This document shows, piece by piece, positions 53,704-63,232 of a stretch of 64,000 nucleotides of DNA. The DNA is from Pseudomonas vlassakiae (GTDB taxonomy: Bacteria; Pseudomonadota; Gammaproteobacteria; Pseudomonadales; Pseudomonadaceae), in the NCBI RefSeq assembly GCF_014269035.2, contig NZ_JABWRP020000017.1, positions 1-64,000 on the forward strand, given 5' to 3'. The translations under genes were made by a program, and so were the position numbers. Numbering within the stretch: the first letter of the stretch is position 1; every line of letters begins with the position of its first letter. The notes under the pieces were generated by a model, which saw only the letters and a program-made list of their open reading frames with translations, did not search any database and had not been told where the DNA came from.

Positions 53704-55479
53704 ATGGCTGAAGCAGTCGTCGAAAACGCCCCCGCCAAGAGCGGTGCGCCAGGTTCAAAGCCACCGTTCCTGAACATGGCGTTCCTGGAGAACATCTCGC
53801 AGATGCCCATGCTGCGTCAGGTCGGCCTGCTGGTCGGCTTGGCAGCCAGCGTGGCGATCGGCTTCGCCGTGGTGCTGTGGTCGCAACAACCGGATTACCG
53901 GCCGCTGTACGGCAGCCTGGCTGGCATGGACACCAAGCAGGTCATGGACACCCTGGCCTCTGCAGACATCCCCTATCACGTCGAGCCCAACTCCGGTGCT
54001 CTGCTGGTCAAGGCCGACGACCTCTCCCGTGCGCGCCTGAAACTGGCGGCTGCCGGCGTGGCGCCGAGCGATGGCACTGTCGGCTTCGAACTGCTCGACA
54101 AGGAGCAGGGGCTGGGCACCAGCCAGTTCATGGAAACCACCCGTTATCGCCGCGGCCTGGAAGGTGAACTGGCGCGAACCGTTTCCAGCCTGAACAACGT
54201 CAAGGCCGCCCGCGTGCACCTGGCGATCCCGAAAAGCTCGGTATTCGTGCGTGACGAGCGCAAGCCCAGCGCCTCGGTACTGGTCGAACTGTACCCGGGC
54301 CGTTCGCTGGAAGCGGGCCAGGTCATGGCTATCGTCAACCTGGTCGCCACCAGTGTGCCCGAGCTGGACAAGTCGCAAGTGACCGTGGTCGACCAGCGCG
54401 GCAACCTGCTCTCCGAGCAGTTGCAGGACACCGCGCTGACCATGGCCGGCAAGCAGTTCGACTACAGCCGCCGCATGGAAGGCATGCTGACCCAGCGTGT
54501 GCACAACATCCTGCAGCCGGTGCTGGGCAATGACCGTTACAAGGCCGAGGTCTCCGCCGACCTGGACTTCAGTACGGTCGAGTCGACCTCCGAACAGTTC
54601 AACCCGGACCAGCCGGCGCTGCGCAGCGAACAGGCAGTCAATGAACAGCGCGCCAGCAGCCAAGGCCCGCAGGGCGTGCCGGGCGCGCTGAGCAACCAGC
54701 CGCCAGGGCCGGCGTCGGCGCCGCAAACCACCGGGGGTACCGCCGGGGCGGCCGCTGCCATCCAGCCTGGCCAGCCGCTGGTGGATGCCAACGGTCAACA
54801 GATCATGGACCCGGCCACCGGCCAGCCGATGCTGGCGCCGTACCCGTCGGACAAGCGTGAGCAGACCACCAAGAACTTCGAGTTGGACCGTTCGATCAGC
54901 CACACCCGTCAGCAGCAGGGTCGCCTGACCCGCCTGTCGGTGGCGGTGGTGGTCGACGACCAGGTCAAGGTCGATGCCAATGGCGAAACCACCCGTGCGC
55001 CATGGGGTGCCGAAGACCTGGCGCGCTTCACGCGCCTGGTGCAGGACGCGGTGGGCTTCGATGCCAGCCGTGGCGACAGTGTGACCGTGATCAACGTGCC
55101 GTTCGCCGCCGACCGTGGCGAAGAGATCGCCGATATCGCGTTCTACCAGCAGCCGTGGTTCTGGGACATCGTCAAGCAGGTGCTGGGCGTGCTGTTCATC
55201 CTGGTGCTGGTGTTCGGCGTGCTCCGCCCGGTGCTCAACAACATCACCGGTGGCGGCAAGCAGGCTGCTGCGGACAGCGACATGGAACTGGGCGGGATGA
55301 TCGGTCTGGATGGCGAACTGGCCAACGACCGTGTCAGCCTCGGTGGCCCGTCAAGCATTCTGTTGCCGAGCCCGACCGAGGGTTACGAAGCACAGCTCAA
55401 CGCAATCAAAGGCCTGGTGGCCGAAGACCCGGGCCGTGTAGCCCAGGTCGTCAAAGAGTGGATCAACGCCGATGAGTGA
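53704..55479 (+). CDS. fliF: Flagellar MS-ring protein FliF
   Basis: This 591-residue inner-membrane protein forms the MS ring. A first transmembrane helix (about 38-60, QVGLLVGLAASVAIGFAVVL), ring-building motifs (about 65-245), a Gln/Pro/Gly-rich periplasmic loop (about 310-380), a second helix (about 490-510, VLGVLFILVLVFGVL) and a C-terminal FliG-binding tail are visible. It overlaps fliG by eight bases. Confidence 0.97.
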   Translation: MAEAVVENAPAKSGAPGSKPPFLNMAFLENISQMPMLRQVGLLVGLAASVAIGFAVVLWSQQPDYRPLYGSLAGMDTKQVMDTLASADIPYHVEPNSGALLVKADDLSRARLKLAAAGVAPSDGTVGFELLDKEQGLGTSQFMETTRYRRGLEGELARTVSSLNNVKAARVHLAIPKSSVFVRDERKPSASVLVELYPGRSLEAGQVMAIVNLVATSVPELDKSQVTVVDQRGNLLSEQLQDTALTMAGKQFDYSRRMEGMLTQRVHNILQPVLGNDRYKAEVSADLDFSTVESTSEQFNPDQPALRSEQAVNEQRASSQGPQGVPGALSNQPPGPASAPQTTGGTAGAAAAIQPGQPLVDANGQQIMDPATGQPMLAPYPSDKREQTTKNFELDRSISHTRQQQGRLTRLSVAVVVDDQVKVDANGETTRAPWGAEDLARFTRLVQDAVGFDASRGDSVTVINVPFAADRGEEIADIAFYQQPWFWDIVKQVLGVLFILVLVFGVLRPVLNNITGGGKQAAADSDMELGGMIGLDGELANDRVSLGGPSSILLPSPTEGYEAQLNAIKGLVAEDPGRVAQVVKEWINADE

Positions 55480-56491
55480 CAATCGAGCCATTACCGCCAA
55501 GCTGAGCCGTGTCGACAAGGCAGCCATCCTGCTGCTGTCGCTCGGTGAGACCGATGCAGCACAAGTGCTGCGACACATGGGCCCGAAGGAAGTGCAGCGG
55601 GTCGGTGTGGCGATGGCGCAGATGGGCACCGTGCACCGCGAGCAGGTCGAGCAGGTGATGAGCGAGTTCGTCGAGATCGTCGGCGACCAGACCAGCCTGG
55701 GCGTGGGCTCTGACGCCTATATCCGCAAGATGCTCAACCAGGCCCTGGGCGAGGACAAGGCCAACGGCCTGGTCGACCGCATCCTGCTCGGTGGCAACAC
55801 CAGCGGCCTGGACAGCCTCAAGTGGATGGAGCCGCGTGCCGTGGCCGATGTGATCCGCTACGAGCACCCGCAGATCCAGGCCATCGTGGTCGCCTACCTC
55901 GACCCCGACCAGGCCGGTGAAGTGCTGAGCAACTTCGACCACAAGGTGCGCCTGGACATCGTCCTGCGCGTGTCGTCGCTCAATACCGTGCAGCCGGCGG
56001 CGCTCAAGGAGCTGAACCAGATCCTCGAGAAGCAGTTCTCGGGCAACTCCAACGCTGCGCGCACCACCCTGGGTGGCATCAAGCGCGCCGCCGACATCAT
56101 GAACTTCCTCGACAGTTCGGTGGAAGGTGCGCTGATGGACGCGATCCGCGAGATCGACAGCGACCTGTCGGAGCAGATCGAAGACCTGATGTTCGTCTTC
56201 AACAACCTGGCCGACGTCGACGACCGTGGCATCCAGGCCCTGCTGCGCGAGGTCTCTTCCGACGTGCTGGTGGTGTCGCTCAAGGGCGCCGACGAGCGGG
56301 TCAAGGACAAGATCTTCAAGAACATGTCCAAGCGTGCCTCCGAGCTGCTGCGCGACGACCTCGAGGCCAAGGGCCCGGTGCGCGTGAGCGACGTGGAAAC
56401 GGCGCAGAAGGAAATCCTCACCATCGCCCGCCGCATGGCCGAGGCCGGCGAGATCGTACTCGGCGGCAAGGGTGCCGAGGAAATGATTTAA
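55472..56491 (+). CDS. fliG: Flagellar motor switch protein FliG
   Basis: This 339-residue C-ring protein transmits torque. FliG N, middle and C domains follow in order; the C-terminal torque helix region carries LLREVSSDVLVVSLKGADERVKDKI split by turns, with the charged residues that meet the stator. It starts inside the end of fliF. Confidence 0.97.
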   Translation: MSDNRAITAKLSRVDKAAILLLSLGETDAAQVLRHMGPKEVQRVGVAMAQMGTVHREQVEQVMSEFVEIVGDQTSLGVGSDAYIRKMLNQALGEDKANGLVDRILLGGNTSGLDSLKWMEPRAVADVIRYEHPQIQAIVVAYLDPDQAGEVLSNFDHKVRLDIVLRVSSLNTVQPAALKELNQILEKQFSGNSNAARTTLGGIKRAADIMNFLDSSVEGALMDAIREIDSDLSEQIEDLMFVFNNLADVDDRGIQALLREVSSDVLVVSLKGADERVKDKIFKNMSKRASELLRDDLEAKGPVRVSDVETAQKEILTIARRMAEAGEIVLGGKGAEEMI

Positions 56492-56524
56492 GGTCAGCGA
56501 GTTCTCCCGGCTGACGCTGCCCTC

Positions 56525-56615
56525 CGTGGGAGCGGGTTTGCCCGCGAAGGCGTCAGCCTGGGAGAGTGCGGTTGCCGCTGCCGACGCATTCGCGGGTACA
56601 CCCGCTCCCACAGGG
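56525..56615. repeat. Inverted pair of REP elements between fliG and fliH
   Basis: GTGGGAGCGGGTTTGCCCGC and, inverted, GCGGGTACACCCGCTCCCAC. The two copies face each other inside the fliEFGHIJ operon. Confidence 0.8.
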
Positions 56616-56653
56616 ATCGCGTTGGCTGAACAGGGTTTTGAGAACAGCACAGC

Positions 56654-57418
56654 ATGCCCAGCAGAGAATCCCATCCCAGCGACCTGATCCGCGCCCGCGA
56701 CCTCGAGGGGTTCGATGTCTGGGCGTTGCCCAGCTTCGACCCGGAGCCTGAGCCGGAACCCGAGCCAGAGCCGGAAGTCATCGAGGAAGAAGTCGAGGAA
56801 GTACCGCTGGAAGAAGTCCAGCCCCTGACCCTCGAAGAACTCGAAGCGATCCGCCAGGAGGCCTACAACGAAGGCTTCGCCACCGGCGAGCGCGAGGGCT
56901 TCCACAGCACCCAGCTGAAAGTGCGCCAGGAGGCCGAGGAAGCGCTTGCCGCCAAGCTGGCCAGCCTGGAGCAGCTGATGGGGCATTTGCTGGAGCCGAT
57001 CGCCGAGCAGGACACGCAGATCGAACGCAGCCTGGTGCATCTGGTTGCGCACATGGCTCGGCAGGTCATCGGCCGTGAACTGCGCAGCGACTCCAGCCAG
57101 ATCACCCAGGTGCTGCGTGAGGCGCTGAAGCTGCTGCCGATGGGCGCCGACAACATTCGCATCCACCTCAACCCGCAGGACTTCGAGCAGGTCAAGGCGT
57201 TGCGCGAACGCCATGAGGAGCGCTGGAAGCTGCTCGAAGACGAGGCCCTGCTGCCGGGCGGCTGCCGCATCGAGACCTTGCACAGCCGCATCGACGCGAC
57301 CATGGAGACGCGCATCGAGAAAGCCGTGGCGCAACTGTTCGACCAACTGCACGACCAGGCCCTGCACCCGGCGACACCAGACCTGTCGATCGAACTGGAC
57401 GCCCGCGATGCGCCTTGA
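56654..57418 (+). CDS. fliH: Flagellar export ATPase regulator FliH
   Basis: This 254-residue protein anchors and regulates the FliI ATPase. An acidic N-terminal part contains an (EP)n run (about 31-40), followed by a Glu-rich helix and the conserved FliH C-terminal domain (about 100-245). It overlaps fliI by 11 bases. Confidence 0.93.
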   Translation: MPSRESHPSDLIRARDLEGFDVWALPSFDPEPEPEPEPEPEVIEEEVEEVPLEEVQPLTLEELEAIRQEAYNEGFATGEREGFHSTQLKVRQEAEEALAAKLASLEQLMGHLLEPIAEQDTQIERSLVHLVAHMARQVIGRELRSDSSQITQVLREALKLLPMGADNIRIHLNPQDFEQVKALRERHEERWKLLEDEALLPGGCRIETLHSRIDATMETRIEKAVAQLFDQLHDQALHPATPDLSIELDARDAP

Positions 57419-58766
57419 CCGCACCAGCTTTGGCAAGCGCCTGGGTGGCTACGCCGAGGCGATCGGGCTGCCGGTGCAGCCGGTGGTCGAAGGCCGCCTG
57501 TTGCGCATGGTCGGCCTCACGCTCGAAGCCGAAGGGCTGCGCGCTGCGGTGGGCGGGCGTTGCCTGGTGATCAACGACGACAGCTACCACCCGGTGCAGG
57601 TCGAAGCCGAGGTGATGGGCTTTGCCGGCAACAAGGTGTTCCTGATGCCGGTGGGCAGCATTGCCGGCATCGCGCCGGGTGCCCGCGTGGTGCCGCTGGA
57701 CGACAGCGGCCGCCTGCCCATGGGCATGAGCATGCTCGGCCGGGTGCTCGATGGTGCCGGCCGCGCCCTCGATGGCAAGGGCGGCATGCGCGCCGAGGAT
57801 TGGGTGCCGATGGACGGCCCGGTCATCAACCCCCTCAACCGTGACCCGATCAGCAAGCCGCTGGACGTGGGCATTCGCAGCATCAATGGCTTGCTCACCG
57901 TCGGTCGTGGCCAGCGCCTGGGCCTGTTCGCCGGTACCGGCGTGGGTAAATCGGTGTTGCTGGGCATGATGACCCGCTTCACCGAGGCGGACATCATCGT
58001 GGTCGGGCTGATTGGCGAGCGGGGGCGCGAGGTCAAGGAATTCATCGAGCACATCCTCGGCGAGGAAGGGCTCAAGCGCTCGGTGGTGGTGGCATCGCCT
58101 GCTGACGATGCGCCACTGATGCGTTTGCGTGCTGCCATGTACTGCACACGCATTGCCGAGTATTTCCGCGACAAGGGCAAGAACGTCCTGCTGCTGATGG
58201 ACTCGCTGACCCGTTTCGCCCAGGCCCAGCGCGAAATTGCCCTGGCCATCGGCGAACCGCCGGCCACCCGTGGCTACCCGCCGTCGGTGTTCGCCAAGCT
58301 GCCCAAGCTGGTCGAGCGCGCGGGTAACGGCGAGCCTGGTGGCGGCTCGATCACGGCGTTCTACACCGTGCTGTCCGAGGGTGACGACCAGCAGGATCCG
58401 ATCGCCGACTCGGCGCGGGGTGTGCTCGACGGCCACTTCGTGCTGTCCCGGCGCCTGGCCGAGGAAGGCCATTATCCGGCCATCGACATCGAGGCCTCGA
58501 TCAGTCGGGTCATGCCGCAGGTGGTCGATGCCGACCACCTGCGCCAGGCCCAGAAATTCAAGCAGCTGTGGTCGCGCCTGTCGCAAAGCCGTGACCTGAT
58601 CAGCGTGGGCGCCTATGTCGCCGGTGGCGATCCGGAAACCGACCTGGCCATTGCCTTGCAGCCCAAACTGGTGGATTTCCTGCGCCAGGGCCTGGACGAG
58701 AATGTCGGCATGGGCCAGAGCCGCGACGAGCTGGAGGCGATCTTCACGCCCCCGGCCAAAGGCTGA
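57408..58766 (+). CDS. fliI: Flagellum-specific ATPase FliI
   Basis: This 452-residue ATPase drives flagellar protein export. Walker A GLFAGTGVGKSVLLG (near residue 180), Walker B VLLLMDSLTRFAQ and the C-terminal FliI domain are intact. It starts at MRLDRTSFGKRLGG inside the end of fliH and lacks a strong ribosome site, pointing to coupling. Confidence 0.96.
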   Translation: MRLDRTSFGKRLGGYAEAIGLPVQPVVEGRLLRMVGLTLEAEGLRAAVGGRCLVINDDSYHPVQVEAEVMGFAGNKVFLMPVGSIAGIAPGARVVPLDDSGRLPMGMSMLGRVLDGAGRALDGKGGMRAEDWVPMDGPVINPLNRDPISKPLDVGIRSINGLLTVGRGQRLGLFAGTGVGKSVLLGMMTRFTEADIIVVGLIGERGREVKEFIEHILGEEGLKRSVVVASPADDAPLMRLRAAMYCTRIAEYFRDKGKNVLLLMDSLTRFAQAQREIALAIGEPPATRGYPPSVFAKLPKLVERAGNGEPGGGSITAFYTVLSEGDDQQDPIADSARGVLDGHFVLSRRLAEEGHYPAIDIEASISRVMPQVVDADHLRQAQKFKQLWSRLSQSRDLISVGAYVAGGDPETDLAIALQPKLVDFLRQGLDENVGMGQSRDELEAIFTPPAKG

Positions 58767-58772
58767 TAGCCC

Positions 58773-59225
58773 ATGAGCCAGCCCGGTCGCGCAGCGCGCC
58801 TGGCCCCGGTGGTCGACATGGCCGAAGAGGCTGAGCGCAAGGCTGCCCAGCGGGTGGGGCACTTCCAGCAGCTGGTGGTCCAGGCCCAGGCCAAGCTGGC
58901 CGAGCTGGAATCGTTCCGCGAAGGGTACCAGGCGCAGTGGATCAATCGAGGCGGGCAGGGCGTGAATGGCAGCTGGCTGCTCAACTATCAGCGCTTCCTG
59001 GCCCAGCTGGAAACAGCCATGACCCAGCAGCGGCAGAGCCTGGCCTGGCATGAGAACAACCTGAAGAATGCCCGTGGCACCTGGCAGCAAGCCTATGCCC
59101 GGGTGGAAGGGCTGCGCAAGCTGGTGCAGCGCTACATGGACGAGGCACGGCGGGCCGAAGACAAGCGTGAGCAGCGCTTGCTGGACGAGTTGTCGCAGCG
59201 CTTGCCGCGGCAAGGCCATCTATAG
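58773..59225 (+). CDS. fliJ: Flagellar export chaperone FliJ
   Basis: This 150-residue protein is one long antiparallel coiled coil (about 20-140), rich in Gln, Glu, Leu and Arg. It sits in the FliI hexamer and assists export. It is the last gene of fliEFGHIJ and is followed by a long palindrome. Confidence 0.93.
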   Translation: MSQPGRAARLAPVVDMAEEAERKAAQRVGHFQQLVVQAQAKLAELESFREGYQAQWINRGGQGVNGSWLLNYQRFLAQLETAMTQQRQSLAWHENNLKNARGTWQQAYARVEGLRKLVQRYMDEARRAEDKREQRLLDELSQRLPRQGHL

Positions 59226-59274
59226 CCTGCACTGGCCTTTTCGCGGCTTTACCCGCGAAGAGGCCGGTGCAGGC
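59225..59274. repeat. Long palindrome (REP-like) after fliJ
   Basis: A GCCTGCACTGGCCTTTTCGC arm (extended by GG) pairs over 22 bases with mismatches to CCGCGAAGAGGCCGGTGCAG-type sequence ending GGC. It marks the end of the fli operon and may stop transcription. Confidence 0.7.
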
Positions 59275-59348
59275 TTACCTTGATAGTCCAGCCCCGGGCT
59301 GCTAAACCTTGAAGAGTTGCATTCGCCATCATCGAAGGAATCGCTAGC

Positions 59349-59654
59349 ATGGCAGTCGAGACTGATTTTTCGCAGGACGGGAAAAAACTCACGATCAAGG
59401 TCAAGGGGCGCTTCGATTTTGGCAAGCATCAGGAATTCCGTGATGCCTACGAGCGCCAAGAGAACAAGCCCGATTCGGTAGTGGTCGACCTGAAGGAGGC
59501 GACCTACCTGGACAGCTCTGCGCTGGGCATGCTCCTGCTGTTACGTGATCATGCCGGGGGTGACGATTCGGACGTACGCGTGGTGCATGCCAACTCCGAC
59601 GTGCGCAAGATCCTGGCCATTTCCAATTTCGAAAAACTGTTCGATATCAGTTGA
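59349..59654 (+). CDS. hsbA: STAS-domain anti-anti-sigma factor HsbA
   Basis: This 101-residue STAS protein has the family's phosphorylatable Ser in TYLDSSALGMLL (near residue 59). In P. aeruginosa HsbA is phosphorylated/dephosphorylated by HsbR. Unphosphorylated it binds FlgM and favours swimming; phosphorylated it promotes c-di-GMP synthesis. It overlaps or abuts hsbR. Confidence 0.92.
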   Translation: MAVETDFSQDGKKLTIKVKGRFDFGKHQEFRDAYERQENKPDSVVVDLKEATYLDSSALGMLLLLRDHAGGDDSDVRVVHANSDVRKILAISNFEKLFDIS

Positions 59655-59662
59655 GTGTCCAG

Positions 59663-61354
59663 ATGCCGGCCGAGCATGCGTTGACCGTACTGGTGGCGGA
59701 GGACAGTGCGGTCGACCGCTTGTTGCTGGCGCAGATTGTGCGTCGCCAGGGCCACCACGTATTCACTGCGGAAAATGGCGAGCAGGCCGTGGCGCTGTTT
59801 GCCGAGCAGCGTCCGCAACTGGTGTTGCTCGATGCCTTGATGCCGGTGATGGATGGTTTCGAGGCGGCGCGGCAGATCAAGGCACTGGCCGGCGAGGCGC
59901 TGGTGCCGATCATCTTCCTCACCTCGCTGAGTGAAGAGGATGCCTTGGTGCGTTGCCTGGAGGCCGGCGGTGACGACTTCATGGCCAAGCCCTACAGTGC
60001 GGTGATCCTCGCGGCCAAGATCCGCGCCATGGACCGCCTGCGCCGTTTGCAGGCGACCGTGCTCGAACAGCGTGACCAGATCACCCGCCACCATCACCAC
60101 CTGCTCAACGAGCAGCGGGTGGCCAAGGCGGTGTTCGACAAGGTCGCGCATTCCGGCTGCATCACCGCGCCGAACATCCGTTACCTGCAGTCTCCCTATG
60201 CGCTGTTCAATGGTGACCTGCTGCTGGCTGCGTTTACCCCGGCCGGTGACATGCATGTGCTGCTGGGGGATTTCACCGGCCATGGCTTGCCGGCGGCAGT
60301 GGGGGCGATGCCGCTGGCGGAAGTGTTCTACGGGATGACCGCGAAGGGCTATGGCTTGGCGCAGATGCTGCGCGAGATGAACGCCAAGCTCAAGCGCATC
60401 CTGCCGGTGGACATGTTTTGCTGTGCGCTGCTGCTCAACCTGAGTGTGCAGCGCGGGGCGGTGGAAGTGTGGAATGGCGGCATGCCGGATGGCTACCGGC
60501 TGTCGGTAGACGGCGAAGTGCTCGGCAGGCTCAGGTCGCGTCATCTGCCGCTGGGCATCCTCGCGCCGGAGCGCTTCGATGACAGCACCGAAGTGCTGCC
60601 GATGGCGGCGGGGGAGCGGCTGTTGCTGCTGTCCGATGGCGTGGTCGATACCGCAGACGAGCACGAGCGCCTGTTTGGTGTCGAGCGCTTGCGCGAGGTG
60701 CTGGCCGCCAATCGTGATCCGGCGCAGTTGTTCGATGAGGTGATGCAGGCCCTGGCGCGTTTTGGCGGCAGCCCCCGGGATGACATCAGCCTGTGCGACA
60801 TACGCATGTTCAGTGGCGAGGACCGGATGCCCGCGCCGACCCTGTACTCCGACAGTGGGCGCTCCAGTCCGCTGGACTGGGCGTTGGCGTTCGAATTGCG
60901 CGGTGAAAGCCTCAAGCGATTCAACCCGGTGCCTTACCTGGTGCAGTTGTTGCAGGAGATTCATGGCCTGCGGCCGCGCACTGGCGCTTTGCACAACGTG
61001 CTCAGTGAACTGTTCACCAATGCACTGGAGCATGGTGTGTTGGGCCTGGATTCGCAGCTCAAACGGGATGTGCAAGGTTTTGCCGACTACTATGAGGAGC
61101 GCGCCCGGCGCCTGGTGACACTGGCCGACGGCTTCGTGCGTATCGACCTGAAGGTTGAACCCTCGGGGACGGGCGGGCGTCTCACCATCGAGGTCCGTGA
61201 CAGTGGCGCGGGATTCGATGTGCAGCGTGTGTTGTCGCGTCCGTCGGTGGAGCAGGAGTTGAGTGGGCGCGGGCTACACCTGGTGCGGCGGCTTGGCAGC
61301 CATGCCGAGTGGTGCGAAGGTGGCCGCTGCGCCCGCGTGCGGTTTGATTGGTGA
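59663..61354 (+). CDS. hsbR: Response regulator phosphatase/kinase HsbR
   Basis: This 563-residue protein has a receiver (about 8-125, phospho-Asp in LVLLDALMPVMDGFEA), a PP2C/SpoIIE-type phosphatase (about 175-390, GDFTGHGLPAAVGAMPL; LLSDGVVD) and a C-terminal anti-sigma-like HATPase (about 430-560, ELFTNALEHGVLGL). It switches HsbA by phosphorylation, under control of HptB. ATG at 59663 is used; a TTG overlapping the hsbA stop at 59651 is an alternative. Confidence 0.92.
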   Translation: MPAEHALTVLVAEDSAVDRLLLAQIVRRQGHHVFTAENGEQAVALFAEQRPQLVLLDALMPVMDGFEAARQIKALAGEALVPIIFLTSLSEEDALVRCLEAGGDDFMAKPYSAVILAAKIRAMDRLRRLQATVLEQRDQITRHHHHLLNEQRVAKAVFDKVAHSGCITAPNIRYLQSPYALFNGDLLLAAFTPAGDMHVLLGDFTGHGLPAAVGAMPLAEVFYGMTAKGYGLAQMLREMNAKLKRILPVDMFCCALLLNLSVQRGAVEVWNGGMPDGYRLSVDGEVLGRLRSRHLPLGILAPERFDDSTEVLPMAAGERLLLLSDGVVDTADEHERLFGVERLREVLAANRDPAQLFDEVMQALARFGGSPRDDISLCDIRMFSGEDRMPAPTLYSDSGRSSPLDWALAFELRGESLKRFNPVPYLVQLLQEIHGLRPRTGALHNVLSELFTNALEHGVLGLDSQLKRDVQGFADYYEERARRLVTLADGFVRIDLKVEPSGTGGRLTIEVRDSGAGFDVQRVLSRPSVEQELSGRGLHLVRRLGSHAEWCEGGRCARVRFDW

Positions 61355-61414
61355 TGTGTCTGGAGGGCCGCAGGGCGGCTCAGGCATAATCCGGCTTGAT
61401 CAAGGAGTGAGCAA

Positions 61415-61762
61415 GTGACTGACATGCATATTGACCACAAGGTACTCAGCGACTTGCAGGAGGTCATGGAAGATGGCTACCTGCAGCTGCTGGACACCTT
61501 TCTGGAAGACTCCGAACAGCGTTTGAACCAGCTGCATGAGGCCAAGAGCGCCGATGAGCTTGGCATGGCCGCGCACAGCTTCAAGGGCAGCAGCAGCAAC
61601 ATGGGGGCCATTGGCCTTTCCCGCTTGTGCCAGCAATTGGAAGAGCGGGTCAAAGAGCGGCCGCTGTATGGCATCGAAGACCTGATCAACCGGATCGACC
61701 AGGAATACCTGGAGGTGAAAGGCTTCTATCGTGGCGAGCGTGAGCGCGTTTCGGCGAGCTGA
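61415..61762 (+). CDS. hptB: Histidine phosphotransfer protein HptB
   Basis: This 115-residue Hpt protein has the phospho-His in AAHSFKGSSSNMGA (near residue 49). It receives phosphate from several hybrid kinases and passes it to HsbR. GTG at 61415 follows AAGGAG at good spacing; an in-frame ATG at 61424 is too far away. It closes the hsbA-hsbR-hptB module. Confidence 0.92.
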   Translation: MTDMHIDHKVLSDLQEVMEDGYLQLLDTFLEDSEQRLNQLHEAKSADELGMAAHSFKGSSSNMGAIGLSRLCQQLEERVKERPLYGIEDLINRIDQEYLEVKGFYRGERERVSAS

Positions 61763-61769
61763 TGGCAAG

Positions 61770-61786
61770 TTGGCGCGACTTTTGCC
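61770..61786 (+). promoter_or_regulatory. Sigma-54 promoter of fliK
   Basis: TTGGCGCGACTTTTGCC has -24 and -12 elements at the right spacing, 48 bases before the fliK ATG. Confidence 0.7.
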
Positions 61787-61833
61787 TCTCAGTATCCAGA
61801 TGATATTCCAGTTTCTGGCGCGGAGACCGCTCA

Positions 61834-63141
61834 ATGCCTGTCGCATCCAACCCTTTGTTGCAAGCCAACACCCTGAGCAAGCCATCGAGTGCGAGCTCCT
61901 CGCGGGTGGACAAGCCGCTGCAGGCGGCGGGCGGGCAAGGCGCCGGCTTCGATCAGGTCATGGCTGGGCAGGGGCGTGACAAGGCACCTGCACGCAACGA
62001 CAAGGCGGCCCAGCCCGTCGCGAAGGACAAGCCTGACGTTGCCCAGGGCGGCAAGAAGGAGGCCGCCGACAAACCGGCGGTTGCCGATGACGGCAACCTA
62101 TTGCCAGCAGACGATGCGCCACCTGCCACTGCCAACACTACCGTGCCCAGTGACGTGGGGTCGCTCGATGCCAGCCTGGTGGCGGGCCAGGTGACCGACG
62201 CGCAGCCCGGCGCGCAGTTGCTGCAGGCCCAGGCCGAAGCCGTGGCGCCGGTGTTGCAGGCGGCTATCCAGCAGCCGCCCGTGGCCGAGGTTGCCAAGCC
62301 ACTGCCGGAACAGCCGGAGACCGAGGCGTTTGATCCGGATGCCGACCCTCTGGCCAACCTGCCGACGTTGCGTCTGGCCCTGGAGCAGAGCGCCCAGGCC
62401 AAAGGCACGACGTCGACGCACGCTGCAGAGCCAGGCAAAACCCAGTCCGATGACAGTCAGGCAGCCGTCAATCCATTGGCGACCCTGATCGACAAGGTCG
62501 AGGGCGAGGCCGGCAAGTCCGAGACCGGCGACAAGGCCTTCGGTGCCTTGCTCGAAGACGGGCTCAAGGACACCAAGAGCGCCAGCAGCGACACCCGCGT
62601 CGATGACTTTGCCAATCGGCTGGCCAGCCTGACCCAGGCGGTGACTGCCAAGACCGCCAATGCCGTGCCGGTCAATGCCAATCCGTTGCATCAGCCGCTG
62701 CACATGAACCAGGGCGCATGGGCCGAAGGCCTGGTCAACCGGGTCATGTACCTGTCCAGCCAGAACCTCAAGTCGGCGGACATTCAGCTGGAGCCGGCTG
62801 AGCTCGGCCGCCTCGATATTCGCGTCAATGTGGCGACTGACCAGTCCACGCAGATCACCTTTGTCAGTGGTCATGCCGGTGTGCGCGATGCGCTGGACAG
62901 CCAGGTGTATCGGCTGCGCGAGCTGTTTGCCCAGCAGGGGTTGGCGCAGCCGGACGTCAACGTGGCCGACCAGTCGCGTCAGCAGCAGCAACAGGCGCAG
63001 CAGGACGGCTCGCAGCTGTCCGGGGTAGCTGCGCGCCGGGCGCAGGAGGGCGGGGGCGAGCCAGGTGAGCCAAGCGAGGTGTCGCGGCCTGTCGAGCAGC
63101 AGGTGGTGATTGGCGACAGTGCTGTCGATTACTACGCCTGA
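61834..63141 (+). CDS. fliK: Flagellar hook-length control protein FliK
   Basis: This 435-residue secreted ruler has a long disordered Ala/Asp/Lys/Pro-rich N-terminal part (about 1-280) and the conserved switch domain (about 290-385, NLKSADIQLEPAELGRLDIR) that flips export specificity from hook to filament proteins. The end is Gln-rich. It follows hptB by 71 bases and has its own sigma-54 box. Confidence 0.93.
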   Translation: MPVASNPLLQANTLSKPSSASSSRVDKPLQAAGGQGAGFDQVMAGQGRDKAPARNDKAAQPVAKDKPDVAQGGKKEAADKPAVADDGNLLPADDAPPATANTTVPSDVGSLDASLVAGQVTDAQPGAQLLQAQAEAVAPVLQAAIQQPPVAEVAKPLPEQPETEAFDPDADPLANLPTLRLALEQSAQAKGTTSTHAAEPGKTQSDDSQAAVNPLATLIDKVEGEAGKSETGDKAFGALLEDGLKDTKSASSDTRVDDFANRLASLTQAVTAKTANAVPVNANPLHQPLHMNQGAWAEGLVNRVMYLSSQNLKSADIQLEPAELGRLDIRVNVATDQSTQITFVSGHAGVRDALDSQVYRLRELFAQQGLAQPDVNVADQSRQQQQQAQQDGSQLSGVAARRAQEGGGEPGEPSEVSRPVEQQVVIGDSAVDYYA

Positions 63142-63174
63142 TGGTCCTGTCCTGGGATTTTCAGCGCCTTTGAC

Positions 63175-63202
63175 ATCGAGCGCCGCCGGCGCGGTGCTCG
63201 AT
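63175..63202. repeat. Hairpin between fliK and fliL
   Basis: ATCGAGC and GCTCGAT arms enclose a GC-rich REP-like core. It may end the fliK transcript. Confidence 0.5.
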
Positions 63203-63232
63203 CTCACAGGCGCCACACCTCTCCAGCCAAAC

